Origin: Isoetes taiwanensis
Lineage: Eukaryota > Streptophyta > Lycopodiopsida > Isoetales > Isoetaceae
Direction of reading: 5' to 3'
Assembly: GCA_021234155.1 (NCBI GenBank)
Contig: JAJEKV010000038.1
Coordinates: 4,834,847-4,898,846, forward strand
DNA length: 64,000 bases
Under the pieces are notes generated by a model, which saw only the letters and a program-made list of their open reading frames with translations, made no database searches and had not been told where the DNA came from. Shown here in pieces: positions 44,092-55,494 of this stretch (the first letter of the stretch is position 1; every line of letters begins with the position of its first letter). Both the position numbers and the translations under genes were made by a program.

Positions 44092-46420
44092 TTAGTAGAA
44101 GAACCAAATGCTACTATTTAAAAACAAAGGATCAAGCAAGTGATGCCTTAAAATTGTTTACTGCTGAAGCAGAGTTAGAAACAGGGAGGAAGATAAAATG
44201 TATAAGGTCAGATAGGGGAGGTGAATATGTGTCTGATGAATTCAAATCATTTTGTGCAAGTAAGGGAATCAAGAGACAACTAACGTGCAGGTATTCACCA
44301 CAACAAAATGGAGTAGCAGAGAGGAAGAACAGAACTTTGCTTAATGCTGTGAGATCCATGTTAAAATATTCAAGGCTTCCAAATTTTCTATGGGATGAAG
44401 CTATTAAAACAGCAGTATATGTACAAAATTTACTACCATCTTCAAGCATTAAAGGAGCCATTCCAGATATGCTGTGGTCAGGTAAGTATCCAAACTATGA
44501 AAATTTAAAGGCTTATGGATGTTTATGTTTCGTGCATGTTCCTGAAGAATTAAGGAAAAAATTGGATGATAGGGCCTACATAGCATATCTTGTAGGGTAT
44601 GACTTAAATTCTAAGGCCTTCAGATTATATGATCCTGCAAGAAGAAAGATCATAATTAGCAGAGATGTTGTCTTCAATGATAAGGAGTTCTATAGGAAGA
44701 TCCCTAAGATAAATTCAGAAGATTTATCTGAATATAAAAAAGAAGTGTTGACAGAAATAAAACAAGAGTTAAATGAAGAAGAGGAGAAAATTAAAAGTCA
44801 AATGGATGTGAGTGATTCTGATAATGAGTCTGAAATAGCTCCAGAACCTGTTGAGCCAGAAATTGAACCTAGGATGAGTCAAAGTATTGAAATTGAAGAG
44901 GAAGAAGTTACTAAGCCAGACAAACCCAAAAGGAAACCAAAAAGGACAGAAGCTCAAATTCTGGCAGATGAAACTAAACATGATGTGGAACTGCATGGCA
45001 GAACTGAGGTTGGAAAAAGCAAAAGATTTAAGCCAACTGAAGGTGAGATTCATACAGTATTCGACATACTAGTGCTTGAATCTGATAAAGTACCCCAAAG
45101 TTATACTGAAGCCATTAATGACTTTAATGCCAAACACTGGAAACATGCAATGGAAGAGGAAATGAGGGCTTTTAAAAGAACAGATACTTACACAGTAGTA
45201 GATATGCCCTTGAACAAAAACATAGTTGGAAATAAGTGGATATATCGAATAAAACCTGGAGTACATTTAAAGCCAGACTTGTTGCACAAGGGTTTACCCA
45301 GAAAAAAGGATGAAGACTTTGATGAAACTTTTTCACCATTAGTCAAAATAAACCGTTTGAGGATGCTTTTGGCCATTGCTAATGCATGCAGTTTTGAAAT
45401 ACACCATATGGATGTGAGCACAGCATTTTTAAATGCCAAATTAGAAGAAGAAATTTATTTGAAACCTGCAGCTGGTTTTGAAGAAGAAAAGGGCAAAGTT
45501 TGGAAACTAAATCGAGCAGTGTATGGCCTCAAACAATCTCCTAGAGAATGGTACAAATGCATGGATGGATATTTGTTAGAGCAAGGGTTTGAAAAACTTA
45601 ATGGTGATGGGAATCTGTACAGATTTAATTTGGAGGATGAATGGTGTATCATTGCTTTGTATGTTGATGACAACATTATGGTGGTTAAAAGCAATAAAGT
45701 ATTAAACCATTGTAAAGATATCCTAAAGAAAAGATTCCAGATGAGTGACCTTGGGGAGTTAAAAAGATTTCTTGGGATTGATGTATACAGAAATAGAAAT
45801 CAGAAAATACTTGCTTTAAGTCAACAAGGTCATATCAAAAATATGTTGAAGAAATTTCATATGGAGAATTGTAATATGGCAGCTACTCCCATGGTACCTG
45901 GCCATAAAATATCCAATGAAATGTGCCCAAAAACTGAAAGAGAAAGTACACAAATGGAAAGGGTGCTCTATAGAAGTTTGATTGGATGTTTATCATATGT
46001 AGCAAACTGTACTCGACCTGATATTGCATTTGCAGTCAATATACTTAGCAGGTACAACAACAACCCTGGAAAAGCACACTGGAATGCAGCCAAAAGGATC
46101 CTGAAATATTTGAAAGGTGCAGTACAATTTGGCATATTATTCAATGATACTAACTTGCAACTACAAGCCTATTGTGATGCTGACTGGGGAGAGACTTGGA
46201 CAAACGAAAATCCACTTCAGGGTATGTTGTATTATTAGGTGGTGCTCCAATTGCATGGAAATGCAAAAAGCAATCTAGTATTGCACTTTCTAGTGCTGAG
46301 GCTGAGTATAACTGAGCATCATTATTGACAAAAGAGTTAGTTTGGGAGAGGAGAGGAGACTTATGAAAGAGTTAGGCTTTACACAAGTAGGACCAACAAT
46401 CATTTACTGTGACAATCTTC
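44092..46420 (+). pseudogene. copia 1 integrase, reverse transcriptase and RNase H
   Basis: It continues from DFSRRTKCYYLKTK. Integrase catalytic residues lie in CIRSDRGGEY and QNGVAERKNR. A chromatin-proximal linker rich in Glu and Lys follows. RT includes WIYRIKPG, a short compensated frameshift at LKPDLLHKGLPRKK, HHMDVSTAFLNA, and the catalytic YVDDNIM (near 45660). RNase H starts [11 protein letters not shown] and is shifted at about 46210. It continues [15 protein letters not shown] and a stop, then reaches IYCDN, where the Helitron interrupts it at 46415/46416. The main frame 44154-46238 (694 residues) is long, so decay is moderate. Confidence 0.9.
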
Positions 46421-46653
46421 TTTTTTAAAATGGTAAGGAGTTGGTATTTGTGCCAGGAACGCCGCAGTGCAGACCCTTTGCCCCTTGCGGGACTCTGAGG
46501 GTCGTCTGCGTCTAATGCAAAACCGTCTATTCTCATTCATATCTTTGGCGGCCTTCGATCAAATGGACGACTGCTCTAAGCAGTTCTGTAGCGGCGTTAG
46601 CATCTTTATTTTTCTATAAAGCTCCTCTTTGTCCACAGAAAGTTCCCCCTTTT

Positions 46654-47060
46654 TTGTTTCCGTTTATTTGCTTAAGGTTTAGAGCGTCCAGACTTCATTT
46701 CCATGGCATAGTTAAAGCTGCTTTTTCGCCTCTTCCAGATTTCAGCAAAGCTCACGAATTCGAGTCTGCTCCACGTGTGTCCATATGGGAGTATGTTACT
46801 CTTTTCACAGATGAAGCAGCCAATGTTTCCATCTGGGAGTACGTTACCCTTTCTGCATTGGTTTTGGCAGTTGTCTTTTACAGAATGTTTGATATGGATC
46901 TCTATTCCCAGGCATCGTGTAAGGTAACCAATCTTCATGTTCTCTTTCTAATTTTATTTGATTTTCCTTTTATATGGAGTGAGATATTCAAGTTCAACTC
47001 TAAAAGCCTTGCGACAGGAATATTCGTGCAAGAAGAGTGCAAGAAGACTAAATAGCAATG
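46654..47060 (+). pseudogene. Gene fragment probably captured by the Helitron
   Basis: The frame 46654-47055 includes VSIWEYVTLFTDEAANVSIWEYVTL (two near-repeats of VSIWEYVTL) and a hydrophobic helix-like SALVLAVVFYRMF. It reaches a splice-donor-like GTGTAAGGTAACC. The donor-like block ATCGTG(T/C)AAGGTAACC recurs at about 46914 and 47100, and related sequence follows at 47360. This suggests exon-intron fragments duplicated within the Helitron. I do not recognise the source gene. The GC-rich 46440-46600 segment could be its 5' untranslated region. Confidence 0.4.
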
Positions 47061-49560
47061 AGTGCTTCTCAATTGCAAAGTCATAGTTCCAGCTGGAAGC
47101 ATCGTGCAAGGTAACCCATCCTTATGTTTTCTGCTTCGTTGCCTTTTTCTGATTTCAGAGAGCCCCTTTCTATTTTTCTTTGTCTGGATTGCTCATCTTG
47201 AATAAGCCCATCCTGCATGCAAAGAAAAAATAGAGACTCTTGAGAGTTGAGCAGCTGGTTTATGTCTATGTGTAAAAGTAATTTAGCATTCTCTATGTCC
47301 TCAGATAAATCTTCATTTGTAAACTGGAGCAATTGAATATTTATCGGTTTACAATTCTAAAAGCAGGTAAGGTTTATCCACATATCGTTGCCTTCTATTT
47401 CTCCAATATTTCCAATGCTGTTTTTTTCCTCTGTTTCTTTGTCTATATTGCTCATGCTTGAAAAAGCCCATTACTCGTTAGTTTTAGAATTTGCAAGCAC
47501 TTGCTCTTAGAAGTAACATTGTCGTAGCATATATACGTTAACTGCAGCAACAAACCAGAAGCTTCATTGCATACTGATCTATCTTTCATTCTGGATCCGA
47601 GGTATATAGATCTCAATTTGGTACCTTAGAGCTAAGTAGAACCAATTGGTGAAATAAAACATGTGTCACCATGTGTGGTTACAGGTAATAGCAGAGCAAA
47701 CATGAGGTTTCTTATCATTTGTCATCATTATGTTAGAAGCAAAAGCACTTAACAAGCATTATTCCACAATATTTTGGACAGGGTTCATTGTGCTAGACCT
47801 GGAGGTCTGCTTTTATTCACAATTCTACAATATTGTATTATTTAAAATGCATAATGTCTAGAAAAAGCATTCTTAGTTTGATGTTGGAGCAGCCTTTAGA
47901 CCTTGGCTGAATTTAGCATTGTCCTTCGTGTTTAGGGTAAAAACCAATTTCTTTTGCATGGTTGAATTTAGCTGTCCTTATCAATGTGCTCAGGGTAAGA
48001 ACGATTTCTTTTGCATGTTCTTTTGCTCTCTACTTTAGTGTTACAATGATCTACATTGTTTGTCCATGTGTACAGGTTATGAACAATGGATCTATTACAT
48101 GTTTTGTGGAGTTGGATTAGCAAAACAGAGTAACTAAGAGAGCTGGTTTGTTCTTGAAACCTATATGTGTACCTTTAATTTTACATATATGGCTATGTCA
48201 ACTTGGTATTATAGTATGTGTGTAAAGCTCAATTCCTCTTTTTGTTCACGTTTTGCTACTGTGGCTTCATTTTCTGCTGTCGTATTGTATTCCAGCTAGG
48301 GTATGGCTTAAAAATCACCTACTCCACAAGGTACCATTTAGTTTCTTAGATTATATTATTTTCAAAGCCGTAGGATATATTTTTATAGAGAAAAGATAGA
48401 AATGGAGCTGGAATTAAAGACCATAATGAAGCTTATTGAAGATCTTCTAGGGATATTTAAGAAGTCCAAATATTGGACTTAATGGCATGCTGATACATTG
48501 TCGCATACTGGTATATATGTCATAGTGTTTCTTTTTGAATTGTGCTACATGTGCCTGAGGGTCTACAAGGAACAAGTACAAATTTCCTTGCTTTTCTTTT
48601 AATTTAATGTTTGTGTTTGCATTAAATCTTACTTATCAAGACTCCCCATAATGGGGCAGAGTTGCTGCTTCCTATTATGCAAGCTATTGAATTGTATAGA
48701 CTTGCATGAATAACATTTTTAATAAAAATGCTTATTATTTTGATTCAACTGTTTTACTGATTATTATTTCCTCTTAATTGTAAGCTGGTCTTAGTCACGG
48801 AAAAAACAATTGCACATGCCATTTGTATCAAACATTCACAAAGAACTCGCATTGATAATAATCATACTACAGATTTAAGTCAGTGCACAAAAGAGGCAAT
48901 TGTGTAATTTATTTGGACACACGACACTCATAAACAAGGCACATAGACAGCGCACAAAGATTGTGCCTAAATATGCCCGTACTACATGCACACCCATGCA
49001 GATAGCTATACACATAGCTAACATTGTCGGGCACCTCTATCCAATAGACAACCAATAGAATAGGATTTTTGGGTCTAGGGTTTATGGATTTAGGTTGCAG
49101 GGTTTATTAGATCATCCAATCCAACAAATGGAATATTTAAGATTTATCAAGTCAAGACACAACCACTAATACCCATTGGTTCAAAATTAAAGTTGACACA
49201 ACCACTAATACCTATTGGTTCATAATTAAAGGGTTTACGGATATAAAAGTAGCGGATTCAGGGTTTAGTATCATCATCATCATGATTTAGAAGAACTAAG
49301 AGGATGTAACATACATCTCATGGATCTCATGGATCGAGTATGCAATCATAGATATCCACGTCTTCACATCGTATAATATATGTTTCTTAGAAAAAAATTA
49401 GATGGGCATAGACATGGGTACATGGATGGCATGACTATGCATAATTAAAAACCCATTCTCTTACAACTTGCAGTCCATTATTCCTACCACACACCCAAGA
49501 ATATTGCTTGACATTCCTAAACCAACTTTTCACATTTTCACCTAATACATCCATTTCTTC
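47061..49560. other. Helitron interior without a recognised gene
   Basis: Intron-like, AT-rich sequence. Local duplications include GACACAACCACTAATACC at about 49155 and 49195, and pieces near 47130-47200 that reappear near 47390-47470. No Rep or helicase motif is seen. Confidence 0.5.
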
Positions 49561-49606
49561 CACACTTTCAAAACTATGCCCGGCATCGCCGGGCACACGT
49601 TTCTAG

Positions 49607-49880
49607 TACCAGCTACATTGCCATGACAAAGAATCCAATTTTACATGAAAGATCAAAACATATTGAATTAGAAGTTCATTTTATCAGAGATATGGTGAAG
49701 AAGAATCAGGTACACCTAACTTATGTTAGCACAGTTGATCAAATGGCAGACATTCTTACAAAGGCTCTGCCAGTCCCAAGATTTCAGCAAATAAGAAAAT
49801 TGTTGCAATGTAGTGAATATCCCCGGGGGATCCACCTTCTTTATAAGGGATATGCCACCTGCGTGCGTAGGGTAGCCGGA
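49607..49880 (+). pseudogene. copia 1 RNase H C-terminus
   Basis: It reads IAMTKNPILHERSKHIELE, HFIRDMV and DQMADILTKALP, the conserved copia RNase H tail. At YPRGI the frame runs into the 238-bp MITE. It matches the end of copia element 2 (59640-59800). Confidence 0.9.
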
Positions 49881-50059
49881 AAACCCCTAGTATACGTGTT
49901 TCTGATAGGCAAATTTGACCCCTTTCCGTATGGTTTTATAACTAGAAGAACATTCCAAAACCCCTATGACCCCTAGTATACATACGGAAAAGGGTAAAAA
50001 ATCGCCCCCTCCCATTGATGCACGTGGTTTTGACAGGTTCCACAAGGCGACGCCCCCTT
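49822..50059. mobile_element. 238-bp MITE with 9-bp target duplication
   Basis: The sequence lies between two copies of GTGAATATC (49813-49821 and 50060-50068). The ends are weakly inverted: GGGGGATCCACCTT from the left against GGGGGCGTCGCCTT from the right. A 9-bp duplication suggests a Mutator-like source. It interrupts the copia sequence just before the polypurine tract and has no coding capacity. Confidence 0.65.
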
Positions 50060-50082
50060 GTGAATATCACATGAAGGGGGAA

Positions 50083-51244
50083 TGTTAAAATGCAGTTATC
50101 ATGTGATATTAGCAGAATTGTATGAATAAAGTTGTACAGTTGAGTTGATCAGTGATTGAAATTCTACAGGTAGCAGGATAACTATAATACAAGGGGATGA
50201 GTGACCACATCTTGGCTCCCCTTGTAGAAAACATGAAGTGCTTGGGCTTATAGTTGTGTGGAAATAGGTTAAGGTTGTTTGACCTAAAGGAAATGAAATA
50301 TTGAATAATGTAAAGGTTCAATGGTTAGAGGAAATTTGAGATCTCATTTCATCCCCATAAGAATCCTCCAATGGAATGGCTTACCCTCTATTAACTGCAA
50401 TTAATGTAGCACCAACAACTTCATTGCTCTTGTTTTTCCCCCATAACTTTTGATCCACTTGTCAAAATGTTGCGGCGTTTATTGCATTAGATGCGGAATG
50501 AAAAGATCTTTCCAATGATATATGGTTATGATGTATTTCAATATGGTCATATGCGTTAACCTTAAAAAAATATGATTTTTTGCTTATTTCTTATATATTT
50601 ATATCGTAAAAGATGTATGAATGGGTTATCACTAGATAGATCTTGTGAAGACGAACACATTGCTACAAAAAGTTTTTGAATCGGAGTTCTGGATCAAAAG
50701 TTATAATGAAAAAATGATACTACAGAAGTTAGTTGCAACTGCATTAATTACAGGCTGCCACATAATACTGGAATGAGATATACTGGAGCTCTTCTCTTAT
50801 TGGACAGTTTAAAAAGCTGACATGGCATTTTAAGCATCCCTTAATGGGACAAAATGTGATCTCATTTTTCCTCTAATGAATAGCTCTTTTTCATTATCAG
50901 GCCGTCTGTGAACAGAATCCTTTGTAAGGCAAGTTTATCCTGCCCATAACTGCCGGATCTGCTCCCATAACCGTCGTAGTTTGAATATATAACATAATAA
51001 GCTGATGAAGTATATACACAGGGGAAACAATGCCGGATGCTGACGAATAGGCTGAAACTTGAATCCGGTCAAAGAAGCTACAGTAACAGGGTCAATCCCG
51101 TTGCTACAATAACATTTAAATTTTGGAAATATTCTTCTTATAGTACAATTGTGAAGTATCTATAGCTTAAACAATGAATTGAGCAACTTTGGTCTAGTAC
51201 TTATCTAGATAAAGTGAAGGCTTATAGTGTATTAAAAATCATCA
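50083..51244 (+). repeat. 3' LTR of copia element 1, interrupted by a MITE
   Basis: Starts TGTTAAAATGCAG and ends AATCATCA before ACTTG. The 552-bp MITE splits it. It lacks about 95 bp relative to the 5' LTR. Confidence 0.92.
50325..50876. mobile_element. 552-bp MITE in the 3' LTR
   Basis: Termini are inverted: TTAGAGGAAA(T/A)(T/A)TGAGATC on the left and its reverse complement at the right end (about 24 bp with few mismatches). It is absent from the 5' LTR, which reads AATGGTCGAATAG across the site, so the insertion post-dates the copia element. The target duplication is unclear. No coding capacity; class not assigned. Confidence 0.8.
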
Positions 51245-51570
51245 ACTTGCATGGTAGTAGGTGTGAGTAACTCCTTATGCATGGGTCCGCATGGGTGTAG
51301 ATATGGTGTGGGTCCTCATGGATGTATCTGTGAGCATGCTTCTTATGCATGATACTTTGGAATTAGTAATAGGCATGAGTGAGCTCCTTATAGGTAGTTG
51401 AGCAATGGATGCTAAGTAATATCGGAAGTTTCTTGAACATATAGGGGTTGTAATTAGAATATAGAGGCGTGAGTAAACTCCCCTTGCATGGGTGCTCATG
51501 GGTAAAGGTCCTCATATAGAGACACTCCCCTTGCATGGGTGCTCATGGGTAAAGGTCCTCATATAGAGAC
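51245..51570. repeat. Minisatellite-like region, right part
   Basis: Continues the duplicated segment split by copia element 1 and matches 40604-40870 closely. It ends with two copies of GGTGCTCATGGGTAAAGGTC. Confidence 0.88.
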
Positions 51571-52029
51571 GTTTTGAATAATTTTACTAGAATAATTTTA
51601 ACGAATTTGTCTTCTTTTGTAAAACTAGATAAAAAGAAATAGAGTACATAAATGATATAAGAACCAACGTTTGAAAAGCTCATATGAAGGTTGTTTGCAA
51701 GGCACGATGACATTAATTTATACACATGATTACAAAAAGCACAAATAAGGTTGTCAAGCATGTTATTGGTACAATAAAATAACACAACCTATGTGTGCAT
51801 AGGATCTTGTTTTAGACAAAAAAGATTCAAATTACAAAACCCAACAAGATGTACAGGAGCAACAATCAAGACATCTAAAACTTGTTGTTACAACTTTTCT
51901 TCATTTTTGAGGGGATGTGGTTTGTATGTTATGTAATGGAGGTGTTTCAGGTGTAGATAAAGCTAGGACAACAATGATGAGTCTACTTAGAGAAGCCGGT
52001 ATACAGTATCAATCAATCCAGCAACTACA
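51571..52029 (-). pseudogene. Probable sulfate transporter gene remnant, left of copia element 2
   Basis: The minus strand of about 51990-52029 reads VVAGLIDTVYR in continuation of the exon at 60464-60542 (KAAKIG) once copia element 2 and one TSD copy are removed. The rest of the stretch to 51571 shows no further exon that I can recognise. Confidence 0.5.
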
Positions 52030-52986
52030 TGTTAGAATATTGATTTTCATGTCACAATAAAAATTAAGGTGCATGACCTACACGTAATAGGCCAGGTGGA
52101 AATAACAGAAAACCTTGAATCATAATAGAAAAGGAAGATCGAATGAAACAAGGCGTACACAGACAGATTGGCGGAAGGGTTTAGTCGACTCAAGTTTTTC
52201 TGACAGATGCCGGATTGATAAGAGAAGTATCGGACTTGGTAAGGAGACTTCCCAGAAGAGCTGGTTGTTGCACCTGTATCAGCCATGAAGAACAGCGCGG
52301 TTTGAAGCCCAAAAACCAAATGTTTTTGGCATTTTTTGGTCGATCTGGCTCCATTTTGCTTCAAATTTCTTCCTCTCTTCACTGATCTAGCATAAAAGAG
52401 GTAGATGAAGTGATTGGCAAGGTTTTTAGATCGAATCAAACTGCCCATTGAGCAGAAAGAACCAGTCGATTGAAATTTTTGCCCCCGCCGCGCAGGTTGA
52501 AGCCTGGTTTTTTGGCCACATTAACCACTTTTTTGGCCACATTAACCACCTGGCTGATATCGGATGGCCACATTAACCAGTGGTTAATGTGGCCTGGCCA
52601 CATTAACCCAAAATTTTTTGGCCACATTAACCACATCTCGCTTGAGATATACGGAGTTCCGTTATATGCTGATTGACTGCCAGACTGTTTTGCTGGAGTT
52701 CCGATTGCCCTGGCTTCTTCTAGCCAGACTATTTTGCTGCTATCGCTCTGGCTTATTCTAGCTGGATTGTTTTACTGCTGTGAATCACTATCGCTCTGGC
52801 TTATTCTAGCTGGATTGTTTTACTGCTGTGAATCACTATCGCTCTCGCTTATTCTAGCCGGAATAATCTGCTGCTGTGGATCACTATTTGCTAGACTGGT
52901 GGAGAGTCATATGCACAGGCTATTGCAGTGATTGTTTAAAGCATATGATTGTTTAAAGTACATACTATCCTTCTGAAATATCATCA
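52030..52986 (+). repeat. 5' LTR of copia element 2 (957 bp)
   Basis: Longer than the 3' LTR by about 360 bp because it contains a segment (about 52265-52680) with GGCCACATTAACC repeats. Near its end are three 48-bp tandem units (from 52741, 52789 and 52837) also present in the 3' LTR. Confidence 0.92.
52514..52634. repeat. GGCCACATTAACC repeat array in 5' LTR
   Basis: Five direct copies of GGCCACATTAACC and one inverted copy occur within 120 bp. A direct and an inverted copy form a hairpin (about 52567-52597). The array is absent from the 3' LTR. Confidence 0.92.
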
Positions 52987-52987
52987 G

Positions 52988-53000
52988 TGGTATCAGAGCC
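52988..53000 (+). promoter_or_regulatory. Primer-binding site of copia element 2
   Basis: TGGTATCAGAGCC, complementary to initiator tRNA-Met, one base after the LTR. Confidence 0.93.
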
Positions 53001-53008
53001 AATTCGGT

Positions 53009-53962
53009 ATGGCTAGTCGGTTTGGAGCTTCCCTGCTGAATGCAGTGGATGTGTATAATGGTGGGTCTGGATTTCAAGTATGGAAATCCAAAATTAAGAG
53101 GGTCTTGAAGACTGAAGGAGTATGGGACATTGTGAAGCCTCCGAAGGGTGCAGATGAGCTGCATAAGGCAATGGCAAAACTTGAGAAGCTGAAACTGAGC
53201 GATGAGGAAGTAAAAAAGGAGAAGAAGGCCAAAGACAAAGCCGAGCATCCGATACGCCCTCGAAAAATAAATGAAGCAAAAGGTATCATTTGTAGCAAAG
53301 TTAGTTCCAGCATTTTGTTGAGACTGCAAGGTTTATCACCGCAAGAGATGTGGCTGTATCTTCTCAAAAATGATGAAAGTAAGTCGTCTTCGCAAATTGA
53401 TGTTTTGGAAAAGGAATTAAGACGTCTTAAATATCATGATGGTGATAATTTGGAAGTATTTTTTCAAACTTTGGATATGATATTGTTTGATCTAAAAGCT
53501 GCTGGTGCTGTGTTATCCAAAGAAGCTGAGATATTAGCTATCTCAAGAGCTTTCTCATCGTATGATGAGCAGATTGCAATGTTTCTAAGGAATGTAGCCA
53601 AGAATCGTGAGCAAGCCGAAAGGATAGTTCGAACTGAAATTGAGCAAAAAAGGGTAGTACGAAATGATGATGAAGGGGCTGAAATTCTATATACGAGAGG
53701 TAGCAAAGGTAGAGGAGGTAAAATTGGTCCATGTTTTGTATGTAATGAGTATGGGCATGTAAAAGCTAATTGTCCAAAACTAAGCAAAGAAATATCATGC
53801 TATAATTGTGGTAGAAGAGGTCATATGTCACCAACTTGTCCTAGTCCAAAAAACAAAAGAAGAATTACAGGTCGAGGAGGAGCTTCACGAGCAAGAGATC
53901 GAGGCAGATCAAGCTCTCGGAATATAGTCATGGAACCCAATCGAACAAGAAGAAGACACTGA
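53009..53962 (+). CDS. copia 2 Gag with two zinc knuckles
   Basis: Starts at MASRFGASLLNAVDVYN (53009), equivalent to the start in copia element 1; the upstream in-frame ATG at 52949 lies in the LTR. The Gag core includes GGSGFQVWKSKIKRVLK and KSSSQIDVLEKELRRLKYH. Zinc knuckles CFVCNEYGHVKANC and CYNCGRRGHMSPTC lie near residues 240-290. A basic Arg/Gly/Ser-rich tail follows. It is intact over about 318 residues. It ends shortly before the protease, which is in a different frame. Confidence 0.88.
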   Translation: MASRFGASLLNAVDVYNGGSGFQVWKSKIKRVLKTEGVWDIVKPPKGADELHKAMAKLEKLKLSDEEVKKEKKAKDKAEHPIRPRKINEAKGIICSKVSSSILLRLQGLSPQEMWLYLLKNDESKSSSQIDVLEKELRRLKYHDGDNLEVFFQTLDMILFDLKAAGAVLSKEAEILAISRAFSSYDEQIAMFLRNVAKNREQAERIVRTEIEQKRVVRNDDEGAEILYTRGSKGRGGKIGPCFVCNEYGHVKANCPKLSKEISCYNCGRRGHMSPTCPSPKNKRRITGRGGASRARDRGRSSSRNIVMEPNRTRRRH

Positions 53963-53989
53963 GGTAACACCTAAGATCTGCATTAATAT

Positions 53990-55494
53990 TAAAAATACTC
54001 GTGCTAATTCCCTTGTGATAGATAGTGGAGCTGAGCGATCCGTAGTCAGCTCTCAAGATATGCTTGTTGATTGCTCAACGTCTGGACCGAGACATGTTCA
54101 ATTGGGCAATGGCAGCTTGCAGCAGGTTGAAGGAGTAGGAATGTTAGAGTTATTTGATTTGGAAGGCAAGCCTGTAAATCTGAAAGATGTCTTGTGTGTA
54201 CCAAATCTGATCAGAAGTTTAATCTCTGTAAGTCAGATAGTAGATTTGGGTTATAAGGTTGTATTTGAACAAAAATATTGCAAGATATTGCGTGATAATA
54301 AAATAGTTTTCTTGGCAAAAAGAATTGGTGACTTGTTTGAGCTAAGAAAAGATAGATTACTTGAAATGAATGCTACTTTGCTACTGCCTGTTAAGTTATG
54401 GCATGAAAGACTAGCTCATACTCATGTAAAAAACGTTGTTATGGCCAAGAAAGGATTAATAAACTGTTCAAAAGAAAACTGTCAGTTTGTTTGTCGTGGA
54501 TGTATGCTAGGAAAGCATACAAGAATATCTTTTAAGAAAAGCAATAAGCGTGCAAAGGATTTGCTGGAATTAGTGCATACTGACTTGTGTGGACCAATGA
54601 ATATAGCAAGTGTGAGTGGAAAAAGGTATTATATTTCATTTATTGATGATTATAGCAGAAGACGTAAATGCTATTTTTTGAGTGCAAAACATCAAGCTTT
54701 GGAAGCGCTTAAACAATTTGTAGCTGAAGTTGAATGTGAGACAGGGAAGAAGGTGAAATGTATAAGGTCTGATAGAGGAGGAGAATATTTGTCAAAAAAG
54801 TTTAAGGCTTTCTGTTCTGAACGAGGTATAAGAAGGCAACTCACTTGTAGATATAGTCCTCAACAAAATGGGGTCGCAGAACGCAAAAATAGAACAGTCT
54901 TGGATGCAGCTAGAGCAATGATAAAGCATGCAAAGATGCCTAATTTCTTATGGGCAGAAGCAGTAAAAACAACATTTTATATCCAAAACACCTTCAGTCA
55001 GCATAGGAGGATCTATCCCAGAAGAAATATGGACTAACAGAAAACAAAATTATGATAAGTTTAAAGTATATGGATGTTTAACGTATGTGCATGTTCCAGA
55101 AGAGTTGAGAACCTAGAAGATCGATCAACTGAAGCATTTCTAGTTGGCTATGATGAAGAAGCTAAAGGCTATCGACTTTATGATCCAAAATCCAGGAAGG
55201 TATGTGTTAGTAGAGATGTCACATTTGATGAATCAATACTATATAAAGATAGGAAACAAATACAAGATACTAGAATCCAGGAGGAGATTATAGAAAAATA
55301 TGTTAAGGCTGAAGAAGAGCCTAAAACATCCGTAGATATTGATGATAATGGTCCTAATGGTTCTACTATCTCTAGTGATGATCAAAGTGAAGTACCTCCT
55401 GTAGTTGATACTCATCCATAAAAAAAACGTAAGAGTGAAGTTGAGCGTTTAAAAGAGAATTTGCAAGTGGATGAAGAACTAATATGTAGCATTA
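53990..55494 (+). pseudogene. copia 2 protease and integrase
   Basis: Protease carries VIDSGAERSVV (about 54017). The pre-integrase zinc domain (LWHERLAHTH, CRGCMLGKHTRISF) and integrase (VHTDLCGPMN, FIDDYSRRRK, CIRSDRGGEYL, QNGVAERKNRT) follow, with all three acidic catalytic residues. The frame shifts at about 55000 (after FYIQNT). It continues as TYVHVPEELR, RSTEAFLVGYDEEAKGYRLYD and a charged linker. A stop at 55419 and the non-element sequence from about 55495 end it. Confidence 0.88.

Larger units (their letters stand above)
46416..49606 (+). mobile_element. Non-autonomous Helitron inside copia RNase H
   Basis: The 3' end shows the Helitron pattern: a hairpin GCCCGGC-ATC-GCCGGGC (49578-49594), eight bases, then CTAG (49603-49606). 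The 5' end begins TCTTCTTTTTT. It sits between host A (46415) and T (49607) with no target duplication. Removing it restores the copia frame: CDN, then TSYIAMTKNPILHERSKH. The interior has no Rep/helicase sequence, so movement depended on another Helitron. It holds a putative captured gene piece at 46654-47060 and several internal repeats. The element is 3191 bp. Confidence 0.9.
41662..51244 (+). mobile_element. Copia element 1 (Ty1/copia), with three nested insertions
   Basis: The 5' LTR (41662-42374) and 3' LTR (50083-51244, itself interrupted) start TGTTAAAATGCAG and end AAAATCATCA. ACTTG flanks the element (41657-41661 and 51245-51249). The primer site TGGTATCAGAGC (42376-42387) and polypurine tract GAAGGGGGAA (about 50073-50082) are in place. 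Coding order is gag, protease, integrase, RT, RNase H, which is the copia order. Nested inside are a Helitron (46416-49606), a 238-bp MITE (49822-50059) and a 552-bp MITE (50325-50876). Frameshifts in several domains show that it is inactive. Confidence 0.95.

Noticed and set aside
52734-52931. Small membrane protein from a repeated LWLILAGLFYCC frame
   Set aside because: The frame is only the translation of 48-bp tandem repeats in the LTR; the same occurs at 60211-60408.
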